64,000 nucleotides of DNA from Sclerodactyla briareus (lineage: Eukaryota; Echinodermata; Holothuroidea; Dendrochirotida; Sclerodactylidae), in contig JAODTK010003743.1 in the NCBI GenBank assembly GCA_026419785.1, positions 113,501-177,500 of the forward strand, written 5' to 3'. This document shows positions 1 to 13,440 of the stretch, one piece after another (within the stretch, counting starts at the first letter, position 1; each line of letters opens with the position of its first letter). Under the pieces are notes generated by a model, which saw nothing but the letters and a program-made list of their open reading frames with translations, searched no databases and was not told the origin of the DNA. The position numbers and the translations under genes are program-made.

Positions 1-890
1 ACGGTGCGAGATTGAAACGCAGATGCTCCTCTTCTCGCAGTTAAGTGCGCGTACCGGATCTTTTCTTAGGGGGGGGTCTAGACACAGCTGCTGCAATATT
101 TGCCTAAATAACAGCTGCAAAACCTCTACGGAATTGCAAAAAACTTGGGTCATGAAGGAGGGGGGGGGTCTGACCCCCGTGGTACGCCAACTGCGCCGTG
201 TTGTCGACGTGGAGTGTACATCGCTAATACTCGAGCTTGCGGTTCCATGGATTCAGCCGGCTTCCCGGGGGCTTATAATACTGGGGTGCTTCCATAGGAA
301 GAATTCTAAATCCACCAGCGTATTGTGAGCGATCGGTTATGGAGAAGGGAAACGAAGAGTGTAGCCACTGTATATGGATGAAGTAAAAGGGTGATTGGAT
401 CACAACAAAAATTCATTACGACAACTATCGCTGATTGAAAGGCTGAATAAAACAGAGTAGTTTATGGTTATATCAAAGCGAAACATGAATTAACGTACAG
501 AGTCGCGTCGCCTTCACTCACCTGAGATGCATAGGACGTCATCGTTACGCTAATGAGTCATGGAAAGACGCTCTATGAAGGAAGGTTGGGTGGTTGGACG
601 ATATAGCCGACAGCAACCAAACTAAGACGTTCAGTTGGTGGCGCTAAATACGGTTAACCCAGGAACATGAGAGTGTACACTATGGAGTACCGTCACATTA
701 TGACGACAGCCACAGTCATTTGGTTCCTGAAATGCCATTAACATTATTTGCTTCTATCGCAGGGCATTGTGAGTGTCAGTGGGATAGCTCGAAGGACCCT
801 ACGCTTGTCAAAATTGAGATGGTAAAGACGGCAAAACCAGTATATATTGTATACTAGGTTATGACATTATACAACCTTCTATAGCATCCT
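1..890. other. Unassigned sequence
   Basis: I see no recognisable gene, domain or repeat here. A short open stretch at 23-328 has no family resemblance and carries G homopolymers, so I do not call it coding. Confidence 0.5.
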
Positions 891-898
891 TTTAGATT

Positions 899-1060
899 TG
901 CCCTATAGGCCGGGACATCAAGGGGGGCGATTTGTGTTGGCGGTTGGGGGGAGAGGGGGGGGGACGGACAGACGATACATCGGAGCGGAGCCCCACCACA
1001 GGTCGGCGCGTTAGCGCACACTGGAATTTTTCGTTTGACAAACCCCTTCTAGATGCAGGA
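899..1060 (+). repeat. Dispersed repeat related to the hAT-like element at 25.8 kb
   Basis: A G-rich stretch is followed by a segment around 978-1050 (GGAGCGGAGCCCCACCAC, then GGCGCGTTAGCGCACACT) that closely matches 25945-25995 and, over a shorter core, 53649-53672. In the 25.8 kb copy the same order is seen just inside the terminal inverted repeat, so this is probably a degraded relative of that transposon. I could not find its ends. Confidence 0.5.
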
Positions 1061-1522
1061 GGAGGAAAACCGCACTTCCCATGCTTTATTGGACAAGCAA
1101 GCAGCCTCCGTAAAATGATTAACAAATTTTTATTTCAGAGGGAAAGCGTTCTTCAAAATTGGGGATCCATTTCCAGGTTTTGCGTTGGGTGCTGTGACAT
1201 TCCGAAATGCGATGCAAGTGAAGTTGCGGTCGGAAAGTAGCAAGGAAATGGGCAATGGCAACCAACCATACGTTCGCCGCGAAGCGCGAAAAAATTCACG
1301 GATCCAGTTTGACCAACGGTCGACATTGCACTGACCCCTCTCGGACCTATCACTTTTTTTACTCAAAGGTTTACGCCCCCCCCCCCCCCCCCCCCCTTAT
1401 CTCTTTGGCGGGACCACAGGGGCATGGAAGGGACATTCTGATCGGAGCTAGACTTGTGGCCGAGTATAATAGAGAAAAGACTGCCACTGCGCGCGAAGGC
1501 GCCGCGCGACAAAATCACACGT

Positions 1523-2085
1523 CATTCCATCGAAAAGTCAAAGCAATCTTTGGATATTAAACTTCCCTGGACGAATCTTCGATGGCCATTTTATGGGGTT
1601 TCCACCCGCACCGTGTGCCTGCCATAGTATGGCACCTTGCTCTCACCCTGAACTTTCAACAAGTGGTCGCACAAAATAAATTGATTGCCGAATACTCACA
1701 GGTAATAATAATAAACTTAAAAATCACAGGTCCCGCCATGTGGTAGACTTACCCCCGTCGCCTCAACCGCCTTCTTCAAAGACAACAAAGTTGACACTTT
1801 TGGGCATTCCATCGAAAAATTTAGGCAATATTTGGACTTCACTTTGGACAGCCTTCTCTTCACTGAATCTGTCTTTTGGACAACGCAATTTGTGACGTTC
1901 CTTGGCTGCACATTTCGATGCCGACCGTGTGCTCATACAGTCATAGTATAGTATGTGCACCGTGCACCCAACTTTCAACAAGTGGTCAGATTCATAAAGA
2001 TAAAAAATATCAAGATCCAGCAGGTGGTAGGACCCACTCCCGTTGCCTCATCTCTCTTCACCTCAAGATAGCGATTTTATGTTTT
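1523..2085. repeat. Two-copy tandem repeat, about 285 bp per unit
   Basis: Unit 1 begins with CATTCCATCGAAAA at 1523 and unit 2 with the same words at 1805. Further shared words follow in the same order: CCGTGTGC, ACTTTCAACAAGTGGTC (1652 and 1971) and GCCTCA followed by CTTCA (1759 and 2044). Spacing varies from 282 to 319 bp, so the copies have diverged by indels. No coding function is seen. Confidence 0.6.
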
Positions 2086-2419
2086 TCGATGAAGGAGCGA
2101 CAAACCAAGCTGGTAAATCCAGTCTTATGCAAACAATTAGGTTGGAAGGCAAACCCTTCTTTCATTGATAATTATATAAGAACATCTCAGAGTGAATTCA
2201 GACATTTCTTTTTAAGGAACATCATATGTCTGCACAAGGCACAACATGTGTCTGAACAGTGAACACTACCGATAGATGAAATACAAAATACAAATTCGAA
2301 AATGAACAGCAGAATTAATCAACTGATTTGTTTTTGTAGGTCATATGCCTTTGTTTAAACACGGTTACTGCCTGGATATGTTCGGATACAGTGTCAGCGA
2401 AATAGCAGTCGGGCTCAAA

Positions 2420-3110
2420 TATTGGGGGGGGGGGGACAAAATGCATTGCGTCCCTCTCAACCAAAATATTGGGGGGGGGGGGATCGCCGTCCCCCGTCCC
2501 CCCATGATCGCCGCCCTTGGGCCGGGTATGCACATGGTAATCCACTATAGTGGTAAATCATCTTGGTTCGCATTAAATCTGCAATGATAAAAGGAGTTCT
2601 TATTGATTGCTATACTATCTACATCGAGTTACTAGCCCAAGCACATATATGTCAATAGTGTGGAAAAACATACATAATTAACAGTTCAACAGCACAGTCG
2701 CTTCGTAACCAATCCCATGTATGCCATAGTGTCATGAAGATATCAAACAGTAAACGTAATCCCTTGAAGTCGCCTTGTACTACAGGCGGCAAACGACACA
2801 TTTGTAGTAATATAAGACCAAGAATGACCGATCGCATCAACCCCCTGTAGTCATCTTGTACATTTTCGGGGTTTTTTCTGAATATTTTTTAGATCAACCT
2901 CACCTATCATGACCGGGGGAGTTGTAGCTTTCGCCCAGGAGCAACACACATCGAATAGCTCAGGCAACCCCAGGATACCATCCCCCCCCCCCACCCAACG
3001 AAAACCGAACCGACAGCGAACGACCAGGAGCGGTTCTACGGGGGGAGGGGCTCTGGGGCTCAACCCCCCCCCCCCCCCCACACACACCAAAAGTGCTCAT
3101 GCCCCCCTCA
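2420..3110. repeat. Cluster of long G/C homopolymers
   Basis: Runs of about ten or more G or C occur near 2426, 2472, 2982 and 3064, mixed with short purine-rich sequence. Reading frames crossing them are artefacts of proline and glycine codons, and I see no gene. Confidence 0.6.
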
Positions 3111-3606
3111 AAAAAAAGTTCGGGGTTGTGTATACATTAATGCTATTATCCATGCGTATATTGGTCCCCGCAAGCTCCCTCCAAATCTTGGTCTGGAACC
3201 GCGCCTGGGAATGACAGTGTACCTTAGAACTGTAGCAAACTAACCCCGTTTCGCTAGCATGTGTCCACCAAGCACTTACGGTAATTATTGTTTGCTGTAA
3301 TGACCTGAATGATGAAGTGAAGTTAATTCCGTTTTATCAATCTCTACACATAACAATTATCTTCCACTGAATCCTCAAACATTGTCCGCTCTATGCGCAT
3401 AGTAGTTATAATTAGGTTGCACTTCTTCGGTATGGGCGTAACTACAAGAAGACGGGTCATTCTGCGCAATGAAAACATTAATTACTTGTATCAGATTATT
3501 TGCACGGTTGGTAGGTATAATTATTTAAAATCATGACCTAACTATGTACCTATTTCTATTTCAGTGATAACATTAACAGTGATTGAATTATACCCTAATT
3601 AGTGTG

Positions 3607-5235
3607 CGTTGCGGACGGGACAGAAATGGACGTAGAAATTTCAAGGTGAAGTGAAGCTGGATGAAAATGCTCTGAACGTAAATAGAGTGGAATGAGATAT
3701 ACAGCAAGGGGAACTAAGGTCCTGTTGTCCTATCAAAAATAGTTATGCAAATTCAAAGCAGTTACTCTTTAGCAGCTAAGATAAGTGTTCAGAAAAAAAA
3801 AAAATGACGTTGCGGATGCGACCGATTCCCTAACGCTGCGGACGGGACAACATTTAATGTTCCACAGTTCCTGGAAGCCTCCTTGTCCGAATTAACAAAA
3901 ATAATGGCTGACAGCATCTAATTAACATGGGGTCTCATTCTCCACTGTAAATTGAATGGAAAAGATTCATCTATATTATATGTATTCTCCACCTCATCCC
4001 CATTACTGATATAGTGCAGTGCACACACTGTCAATGGGAGATGTCCCGTCCGCAACAAATGCCCCGTCCACAACATTGTAATTATATCCCGCGACACGGG
4101 AAGTGTCGGGGGATTTTAGTTTTGGGTGTGTAGCCCCCACCGTCTCCGCCGCCGCCGTTCCAGGCTCCTTGGTAACTTGGTAAACATGTACTCTTTAGTG
4201 GAACTCTGCGATCAGTCGAAAAGTGGGCTCGCTGCAAGTTTGGAGGCCGACTAATTTGCAGAATTTACGCGAGATTTTCAAGTTAGTCAGATTAGAAACG
4301 AAACTTGGTGGTTAGGGACTATAGTTGATCCCGTTAAATGTGGAGTCATTTCAAAGTCATCGTGGGGCATAATTTATGTGACGTTTTTGTAACTTCTATA
4401 GATCACTACTAAACTTGGTGGATGACCGATATTATTTTCAAAATGGAGGATTTTATGGGTGTTAAATACTTCTTTCCATAATTGCTCAAAAGCGGGGATA
4501 TACACGTGGGCGGTTCACCGCCTACACATGTCTAGTTACCGTATCTAACAACTTGGGTGAAATTTAGGTTACAGTAGAAGAACAGTGACCCAGGAGGACA
4601 TTTTATTGTAATTAGTGAATGGAGAATTCTAGAAAACAAGGGAAAATATATATTTATGGATGGGTTGTATTGAAAACGATTGTTGAGTTATTGTGGACGG
4701 GAAATTCTAATTTAGTAACTCATAGGCTGATCAGTGTTAATTAGCAGTGCTGGAGAAATATTAGGTTGAATTATAAAACTGGTAAGTCTCACCCTGTTTG
4801 GAGAATGATTTATGAGGGAGTACAGAATGAATAAGATGCTAAAATGCATATGCATCAATTAAACAAATGTCCTGACTGCAACAAAACCTCTCGTCCGCAA
4901 CATATTCGTTGTATCAATTTTAGGGTTAAATTAATGTAGTGGTAACAAAGGACATCACAGGGGTGGTGTGGATGTAGTGAGAAAAATGATCCTTAAAAGA
5001 CAAGAAATAAATGGGTTATTGATGGAGTTATTTGAAAGAGAAAAAACATTGAAATTTGTTGCGAACGGGACATTTTTAATATTAAATAATTAGTGCTATT
5101 AATCGTCCTACAAAATCATTGGAAGTTGATTAATTGGGTATTAGTTAACTTGCTGAGTGTGTCCTCACTAATTTTATATCACTCCTTTCTCTTCTAATGT
5201 TTATTACAAGGAAATGAAATGCCTCGTCCGCAACG
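3607..5235. mobile_element. Putative DNA transposon with repeated GCGGACGGGAC sites
   Basis: The word GTTGCGGACGGGACA and close variants occur about eight times in both orientations: near 3609, 3836, 4043 (reverse), 4062 (reverse, variant), 4687 (variant), 4889 (reverse), 5057 and 5223 (reverse). The outermost two are inverted (CGTTGCGGACG at the left, CGTCCGCAACG at the right) and could be terminal inverted repeats of a 1.6 kb element, with inner copies acting as transposase-binding sites. No open reading frame of note lies inside and I could not define a target-site duplication. A satellite-like array is the alternative. Confidence 0.4.
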
Positions 5236-5716
5236 GTATTCTTAGGTTCGTTTATTTTGTACTGATTAATTACCATGAATGCATTTATTTTTTAGAAAAT
5301 AGGTTTATAACCTAAAAATATGATTTGTACACTTGAATAATTTAAACACTCAGGTTGTTAGTTCTTTTCTTCTTTCTTCAAATTTGCCCATTCTCAATTT
5401 ACTGTGGAATGCCACTTTACTAGACCAACAACAACTCGAAGCGCTCCGCAATTAAAAGCCCTGACCATCGCTTGCCAATTATCATATTCATGCCGAATTA
5501 TATAGTACACAACCCCTGCAGTGCGCACCTGACGCACTGACCACTCATGCCAATCGCTCCCCCGCACTTGGTGCTCGCAAAGGAGCAGCCACATATCGTA
5601 CAATACTAGTCATTCCCCCCCCCCCCCCTCACGATGCCCCTGGGTAGGTGGACTGCATTAAGCAATCAAAATGAGGAACTTTGCTCGATAACAAAACATG
5701 GACACGAACCCACATC

Positions 5717-5790
5717 CAGGGCCGGATTCCGCGTGTGGGGGGCCCAGGGCACGCGGTATGTGGGGGGCCCAGTACAGCTCACCGAACAGT
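5717..5790 (+). mobile_element. hAT-like transposon end (fragment)
   Basis: CAGGGCCGGATTCCGCG at 5717 has the form of a hAT terminal inverted repeat. It is followed by a near-duplicate of GTGGGGGGCCCAG about 37 bp later. I do not find a matching inverted end downstream, so this is at most a truncated copy. Confidence 0.35.
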
Positions 5791-6469
5791 AGAGACTGGT
5801 ACAGTCAGTACCGGGAACACTCAAATTATAGACTAATATTCCATCCAAAATAGACATTTGTCTCAACAGACACATATTTATGCCGGTGTGAAGCAAAATA
5901 CTCATCGTTATACTGGCGTGTGTTTACATGTCCCCATCTAATTGTTGCATTACCAGTTGCATGATGTTAACTATTTATATTGCATAATATGTATTGAACA
6001 AGAACCCACTTTTGTTCCGGAGGGGCAGTATTCCCTGTTATACTTGCGTTAATGGATGGAATTCCCTTAATAACAAATAAACCATTTAGTTCTCTCAGTG
6101 CCAAACAACAGGGTAGGATTAACAAACAATAAAAGCAGGAATTTATTGAAAGTTTTTTAGAGGTTTGCGACATGCACACAACCATATGGATACGACGGCA
6201 TAGACTGGCGACAAGCATACTCGTTTAAATAACAACTACGGGAAATGAGGTCGGTAGGGGTGGGTAAAGGTTAACTTTAGCCTGTTAATAAATAATTTGA
6301 GGATTAAATCATGACTATCACAAACCTTACACCCAGTCTGAGGAGAGTGTGGGACAATGCATGCGACGGCAATATGCCGTAATTCGTCGAATGCGTTACT
6401 TTATGCAACGGCGTTCCAAATATCCGAACCTCGAACTTTGAACCTTGAAAGAATACTGGCCAACACACC

Positions 6470-7330
6470 AGTGGGGAGTGAAACGACCAGGGATGGGTTG
6501 GCACCCAAACGAAAGAGATGTTATTGATCCATCTCCAATGTAGTAAAGTGCCTGGTAACAGCAGCCGTATAATTCTTGATTTCCGGAACCGACGCGATAT
6601 CGTGTGGCAAGGCTTCCCAATCTCGGATCGTCCTCGGGACAAAGGAGAACTTATAACAATCCTTATTTGCTGCAATGAGAAAATATGAATCCTGATTGGT
6701 GGTGGCCGCGATTGACGAGGACAGGATGAAGAGAGTTCGCAGATGTTAAAGACTAGGGTGGCCAGAAATAGACCGTTTGAAAACAGTAAGGCGCCGTTTT
6801 TTCTCCTATCAGCGAGCGGAGCAAGATTAACCGGGGCTAACAGCTCAGCAAACACAACCAGGAATTCTGGAATCGTAACCGTTGAATATGAAGCACGCTC
6901 TCTTCTTTGAACAGACTCGGTGGTCAAATCCTTTAGTATAAGGATCCCAGTTAGAAGAGGAGTATTCAAGCAATGGTCGGACAAGGGATCGATATGCCTC
7001 AAGCTTTGTTGACCGCCTCAAGAAGACAAGTTCCTCCCGATGAACCCTAGACCACGAATTGTTCGTATGTGAGCATTCCAGTTAAACTTATTGGAAATAG
7101 TAGAGATATGGATGATGGTCAACAACAGGAAGGGCCTCCCCACCCAGAGAGTAGTTGGAAATCTTCAGGGTTTTAGCATGAGAGAGCCGCATAATTGAAC
7201 CATTCCCAGCATTGAACTCTGCCAGCGATCAGCCCAGTCGTTTAGGCTCCAGATTTGTCTGGAAGGCGACGTGATCATGTAGTTTTCGGATTTTACGGTA
7301 CAAAATACAGTCTTCGGCAAAAAGGCGGAC
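6470..7330 (-). pseudogene. LINE reverse transcriptase C-terminal fragment
   Basis: Minus-strand translation, allowing frameshifts, gives the end of a non-LTR retrotransposon polymerase. In order it shows a stretch resembling W-x-x-x-F-N-A-G-K-C, then EAYRSLVRPLLEYSS near 6940-6985, then the typical end motif YKFSFVPRTIRDWEALP near 6600-6650 and a stop after a further 30 or so residues. The P-R-T-I-x-x-W-x-x-L-P block and R-P-L-L-E-Y block are hallmarks of Jockey/CR1-type RT C termini. Several stops and frame changes show it is dead. The 5' part of the element, including endonuclease and catalytic F-A-D-D, is absent. Clade assignment is uncertain. Confidence 0.75.
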
Positions 7331-7459
7331 GGATGAAGTACACCACAGGAAAGGTCATTAATATACAGGAAAAACCTAATTCACTCCAGAGTTGCGCATC
7401 TAAGGCGTATTGCAACCTTATGGTTTTGGGGGCTTGGCCGGCCCGAATTTAGCGGACAT

Positions 7460-9390
7460 ACGAAAACACGACATCATATAGAAAGAGACCAACGCGCGCG
7501 AAGATCGCACAATATTGGTGTATTCGGTCATTCAAAAATCTGGTAACTCAGACCAATTTTGTCTCAATTCTCAGCCTGAATTGTTGTTGTTAAAACTTTT
7601 GGGGGTTGGGGCCACCGCTGTATCCTAGTCCCTCTCCCTCAACGTCTATGATGCGCACCCCCCCCCCCTCCCGAAGAGCAAAAGTGTGCAACGGAGACGA
7701 AAGGTTATCTCTGTTCAATTATCAGTCGGGGTGGTTACAATTGATCTAGCAATCAGTCTAACCAATTTGACAAAGGAAATACTGCGCATATACAGCCCAT
7801 GCATATGCGTGGAATAAATTCGTTTCACAGGTGACCCACTGTGGATCATTGACAAATCTACAGATTAAGATTACGTAATTTGACCATCGGCAGCATGTTA
7901 GGTAATCATCACTTCGTTTGAAACTGTTCTATTTTCCCCCGCATTTCCATGCTTGCAAATTCAGAGAGGATTTTATCGTGATTCAGCAATCTTAGGATTT
8001 TCACTTCGATAGCGAGAATACTTAGGTTTACTAGCCTCTGTGGCGCATCGTGCTTCTCATGTGATTTTTAATCAACTTAAGTCTTGAAAATGATTTACCG
8101 ATACAAGCAAAGGTCAATCCTCAAGGCAATTTCGATATGAGGAAACGTCTCCATTTTCGATGATCTCGATGATTTTCGATGAATTCGTCACATAGGCCCT
8201 CAAGAAATCAAATGGATACTTCTCTATCAAATTGGAAGCTGACGATCTGACAGTGACGTGACCAAAAAACAATAGCAGTTCAAGTTAGAAGTGGAAGCTG
8301 ACTACGAATTCAGGAAAATTCGGCGTATGACGGGTTGGGTTGAGTACGATAACAAGCCAACAAAGTACCATGTGAAACGTATCAACCACATACACGGGAG
8401 ATGAAAAAAAAAAGTGCTCTGACAGACATAGTTGGAAATTGGCAGATCCTTCTTCAATCAAATGATGAGCGGAAATCATGGCGTTGCGCGGCATTTGGTG
8501 TGGAAGCACCCCGCCGAAGGTCGCCAAACTTTGCAGCGCTGCGAAGTTCAGCCCGCCGCGGCGCGGCGTCCGATGTAGCCACTCCTCATTCCGATTTGCA
8601 TGAAGACATAACTATTTTTTAAATGTTGGCATTGGATTATTTTACCTTATCTTATATTCACTTTTTTCACGTGTCAGGTACAAAAGGACATCGCTGCATC
8701 GCTGCATAGACGTACGCCATCATGAATACCTGTCCCTGTGGGCGTTCGTTGTCCTTTGCTGTTCTGTAGTTCTTTATTGCGTAATTTAACGTCAGGTTAC
8801 TGGGGCAAAAGAAGGACCAGGCCGTTGTCGACCACCTTGTTATAGTGAGTACCGTAGTTATATACAAGAGCAGCGACGCTTTCCAATTAGTCTGCTATAT
8901 GTGTGTACTACGGGCGTGTGCTTTTTTATTCTCTTAACCCAAATCCCCCCAGAGCCCATGTGTGCCGATTTCTTCTGTCGTACGGCGGGTTGATATATCG
9001 AAAATAGGTCGATCTGTGATCTAGCATTCTACTGTACCGTGATCGTCCAGTCCGGCTTCCCTGGTTTCTTCTGTCTACCGAAGGTGCCGGTTACAAAACT
9101 AATAGCTCTGCTGGGCACGGTATTGTACGCGGGTTGCGTTATTTGCCGAGAGAATTGGAAATTGGAAAGCGTCTGAATGTTTTGGTATATTGTTGAAAAA
9201 GGAAGTAATATTGGTTAAATAGGAAAAAGAGCGACCGAGAGGAAAGGGTGGTATATCATTTCCAACGAGAGCGAAGGTGGAGGTAACGCATTGCTCGGTA
9301 AAGATTGTTGAATTTGCCGGAATTTCCGGCCGGTTCAGTAGATTGAAGATTCGAGCAGAACGTTAAGTCCGATTCTGTTGTTATTGATAC
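7460..9390. other. Unassigned sequence
   Basis: No recognisable gene or mobile element. A short GC-rich island lies at 8485-8580, and a C run at 7659. Confidence 0.4.
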
Positions 9391-9393
9391 CAG

Positions 9394-9474
9394 AGGAAGG
9401 CAGACCTGCAAAGTGCCGTCAAAGACACAAAGGTCTTCAACTTCGAGGAGGAATATGGGATCCATCCAGATCTG
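9394..9474 (+). CDS. Candidate internal exon, unknown protein
   Basis: An 81-nt segment lies between a plausible acceptor (TTGATACCAG) and a strong donor (GTGAGT at 9475). It reads as 27 codons in one frame without a stop, ending in KVFNFEEEYGIHPDL. Both flanking introns would be phase 0. The residue composition looks protein-like, but I recognise no family and see no partner exon nearby. The frame is also open on the other strand over this stretch, so a chance match cannot be excluded. Confidence 0.3.
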
Positions 9475-9479
9475 GTGAG

Positions 9480-12028
9480 TACGAACATATACTTGAACGA
9501 ATAACAGTTTTAGAAGGTCTGACATGAGCTGGAATTGGGCCAAACCTGCCCGTGTTACTTATGTGGATTGTGGCCGTGTCACTATCGGATGCTCTCTTGT
9601 TCTCTTCGAGTTAACTATTGGGGAGGCGCATTATTGGGTACATTAATCCCATTTGATTCCTGATTTAAATAATCATCATCATTATTATTATTATTATTCT
9701 CCTTCAACACATTACTTAGGATCAACGCTGCCGACAGTGTTTCCCTGCTTCGTATGTCATAGAATGTCGTCTCTGGGAAGGAGGGGGTCAGGCTGGTATC
9801 ATCATTCTTACTGTACAATCAGTCCAATTTGTGTCCAAATTCTGCCTTTTCTGTCATTTGGCAGCCAGACTCATAAACGTTCGAACACACTTGTTGGAGC
9901 TTTTAATAACAAAATATTGACATTCAGTTGCAAATTTGGACAATTTTTGCCACTTTCGTCCCGTCACTCCCCAGATCCCGCCTTTCATTTGCCTGTGTTT
10001 GATCGCTTTCTATCCCAATTTACAATACATCCATTAGAATTTTTAGGAGGCACTCTTCCGCGATAACTAGAACGATTTCCCCTCGATATTAAATATATCT
10101 TTCTACTCCGTGAGTCTAATCACTTACCTAATCTCTAATAACCATAGGTATACATTAGATTTTGCACACTACAAACAGCTGATTATGGCAAATCTGTTGT
10201 AAATACGTACGTTCACGAGGCCATTGTAAATACGTCCTCAAGAGTATTTCCCATGCTTTCCTGGAGTGAAATACCCAACGAGTAATTCTGTATTTTATGT
10301 AATTTCTGAATATTAGGTAGACAGCAGGGAAGGGAAGCAAAAGATTTCTACTCTAAACCCTAGGCCTCTACGGTAGAGAAGAGAACGGCGAGACGTTAGG
10401 TTATTCAGGACAGAAGAGCCATCATATTAATGGTTAATGATGTGCTGTTGAGGTATCTGATTAGGCTGATTCTATAGCTGTACACGGGTGGTCGCTACGT
10501 GGAATTCTTTCACGAACTGTTCTCGAGCAAGGTGGCTTGAGCGATGCTTTGAGCGATTGTAGATCATCGATAACAATATTGTTCGAATGATATCACTATA
10601 ACCTGGTCATCAGCCTATGTTTACGTCGCTGTTAAGCCATATCCTGGACAATTGGCTCATTGTCGGAACATTATCATGTCTTCAGTTCCGAGGTTCATTC
10701 GTAGGCTTTCTATCCGAACTGTCAATTATCGGGACGTATTATTGGTCACATGTTGTTGGGTAGGCCTATAGTATTCAAAATTCAAGGGGTTATATGCAGT
10801 CACCAGTGGAAAAATATTGCCAGCATTTAGCAAAGAAAAGAGGACTGCAGACTCGAAATTAACAGATTGCTGACTCGAAATTAATGTATCCTGTTTGTAT
10901 TCTCATCGGAAGTTTGTTAGACAACACATGTTACTATATTACAACACGCTAACTCCTGTGTTAAAGTATGGAGACTCGGGGAAGTCACGTGTGAAAAAGT
11001 AATGAGTGCCGTATGTGGCAGCACTATTTGAGAGTCTCCCGATGCAGTGTCACCCTGATGAAATGCGTCAGAGCACACGGTAAGAGACGCCTAAAAATGA
11101 TATGGGTTGACAAATTACTGTTGACGGGAGTGATTGTCATGAACGCTTTGGTATATGTGGAACTCTCATCGACGATTTATCGAGGTACATACAATCTGAT
11201 GCAATGAATGAGCGGAAGATAGATGTAAATAAAATAAAAAAATCTTACCGGCCAACGGGAGGTAAACACTTGTTCACAACGAACTTGCCGTGTTGTAAAT
11301 GAGTAATCGAAGCGAAATCGAAATGAGGTGCTGACCATTTTCTTGTTTTTTTCTTCTTCAACCGGCAGAGGAAATAAGCGACCACTATTCGATCGAAATT
11401 GTTACAGACCCCGGAGTCCTGTCTACTCCGACGTCACACACCGAGCTCTGAAAGGGACATCGAAAAATCACCCCCTCCCCCTCCCTCATCACATCTACAC
11501 ATTCGTAACTTTTCACTGGCTCCCAGATTTTTTTATCTTTCTCATTCTCAGAATATTAACGTATAGCGCATGCATTTCAGTTTATACCTATATACTGTCA
11601 TTAGGTTTGCACTGAGTATGCTGGGATTGATGATAAAACTGTAGTATGAAAACATGGGCTATATATACGACTCCCTGTTTTCAACTGTTCGCGAACTGCT
11701 CCTGTTTGCGAGTCATTACCCACATTACCTCGCCAGGTGAATCAATAAGGAAGACTGAATATTTAACGTGCATGGTGGGAAATAAAGTCCTCCGTAAGAA
11801 CACGAATGTCAAAACATATTCCAACATAGCAGTTGGGAAAATCGTACACATCGTATCACTCTACTCGATGACTTGATAGTTAGAACCGATCGAAATAAAA
11901 GTGTCAAAATATAGCCAAAATGTACCAACAGGCCTATAGGTTCCGGCATTGGTTCTAGAATTTTAATCTCTGCGTGTGATGCCCTTGATTATACTGACTA
12001 GTAATGTTGTAGCGTTGTATCCCTATTT
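9480..12028. other. Unassigned sequence with a short (ATT)n run
   Basis: A short ATT repeat lies at 9675-9697. I see no domain, exon pair or transposon ends in the rest. Confidence 0.4.
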
Positions 12029-12029
12029 T

Positions 12030-12727
12030 GCCTAGGATTCCATATATGCGAATGCGGGTCCAATACGCTTGTGAAAAATCGCCTTTACGTGAACTGAGCG
12101 GGCCTGTGCCTGAGTATGTCTTATTTAGTTTGCAAGATTTTTGAATGGAGGCAAACCAACACTGAACAGGCGAAATGAGCACATATACCAATGCGTATAC
12201 GGATGCTTATCATTGCGAATGATTTCTATGAAATATCTTCCTTAAAAGAAGCATCAACGAAAATATGCATTGACTGCGCATTTTTATGGTCCTTCTGCAT
12301 AACACTTGTCGCAGTGGTTTCTCTGCTGAAACAACGTTCGTTTTCGTAAATGAGTGATGTTCACATCCAGCCCGACACGCATACGCTTCTATGGTCCCAG
12401 CCAGGGTAGATGCGTATGCGTATGTGAAAAATCGCCTGCAGCCCATGCATATTGTCGTTGATTGGCTTCTCCAGGGAGATATTCCGTTATAGAATTCATT
12501 CGCGGGGATACTCATCCGTATACGAATTGGTACATTTGCTTATTCTGCCCTATTTAGTGCTTGTTTGCTTTCATCTATAATTTTGTTTGTCTCTGTAGAA
12601 CCAGTATCTATCTTTCAAACTAAATAGGACATACGGTATCCAGACATTGGCCTCATCTCAGCTCTCGTGAATTACGCGATTTATCACATGCGTACCGAAC
12701 CCGCGTACGCAACAATGGAATCCTAGT
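12030..12727. mobile_element. MITE-like element with ~200 bp inverted repeats, copy 1
   Basis: The left arm begins CCTAGGATTCCAT at 12031 and the right arm ends ATGGAATCCTAG at 12715-12726. The arms remain alignable for about 200 bp, including GTGAAAAATCGC, CTATTTAGTTTG and CGTATACGGATG. A third, internal copy of the sub-terminal segment lies near 12408-12440. A second, shorter copy of the family is at 28986-29371. No coding frame is present, so this is non-autonomous. I could not fix a target-site duplication. Confidence 0.7.
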
Positions 12728-13344
12728 CTGAGAGTGAGAACCATTCAATTAATTTACACCTGCAGTTTAGGCGGGAACATGATTATGTGAATAATAACAG
12801 TGGTATTTACTCGCGATTCCGTTGTCTTTTTTCTTCTTATTATTATAGGAGATTTATGAATAATGAATGTTATATTTAGATAGGTGTGCCACATACATAA
12901 CTCACAAAGTTCGTATGCATTGTGATATGTCCTATATCGGAAGTAATTGCCGTATTATTGGTTATTGTTATCGCCTGGAACATGCATTACAGGCTATTGA
13001 CATTGATCTTTAATTGTAAATTTCATGAATTCCATTTTAGGAAGCGTGCAAAATGTCTGCAGAATTACTGAAGTAATTGCTATCTAATGACACCGAACGG
13101 ATGGTCGTCAAACCTAATCACGCTTTCCCTACAATCCTGTACAAGTACAAGAAATTACGAACGCACGTGAAATTAAAAAGGCAGGTAATATATTATAGAT
13201 CATCTGCGCATCCTTCACCAGTGTACCCGGAACAAGGCAACGGCCTCTTTGGCGGTTTCTTAACTGTAGGGTAGGGGGTAATCACACGCAGACGGCAACT
13301 TGCATACCTGCTCCGATCCCTTTGCTGAGCGACCAGCGAGAAGA

Positions 13345-13440
13345 AGAAAGCAGCAGGTTTCATTTTTAAAGTCTTGATATGACCCGGCCGGGAACGAACC
13401 CGGTCTCACGGGTGGAAAGCCGACGCGCTACCAATTGTTG
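13345..13440 (-). repeat. tRNA-derived SINE, copy 1
   Basis: On the minus strand the segment has an A-box-like TGGTAGCGCGTCGG, then a B box GGTTCGTTCCCGG, then a non-tRNA body GGTCATATCAAGACTTT. The same order, including the body, is found at 31358-31465 on the same strand, so this is a repeat family and not a functional tRNA gene. Confidence 0.65.

Noticed and set aside
13381..13440. tRNA gene
   Set aside because: No closing acceptor stem, and a second copy shares non-tRNA flanking sequence, so it is a SINE.
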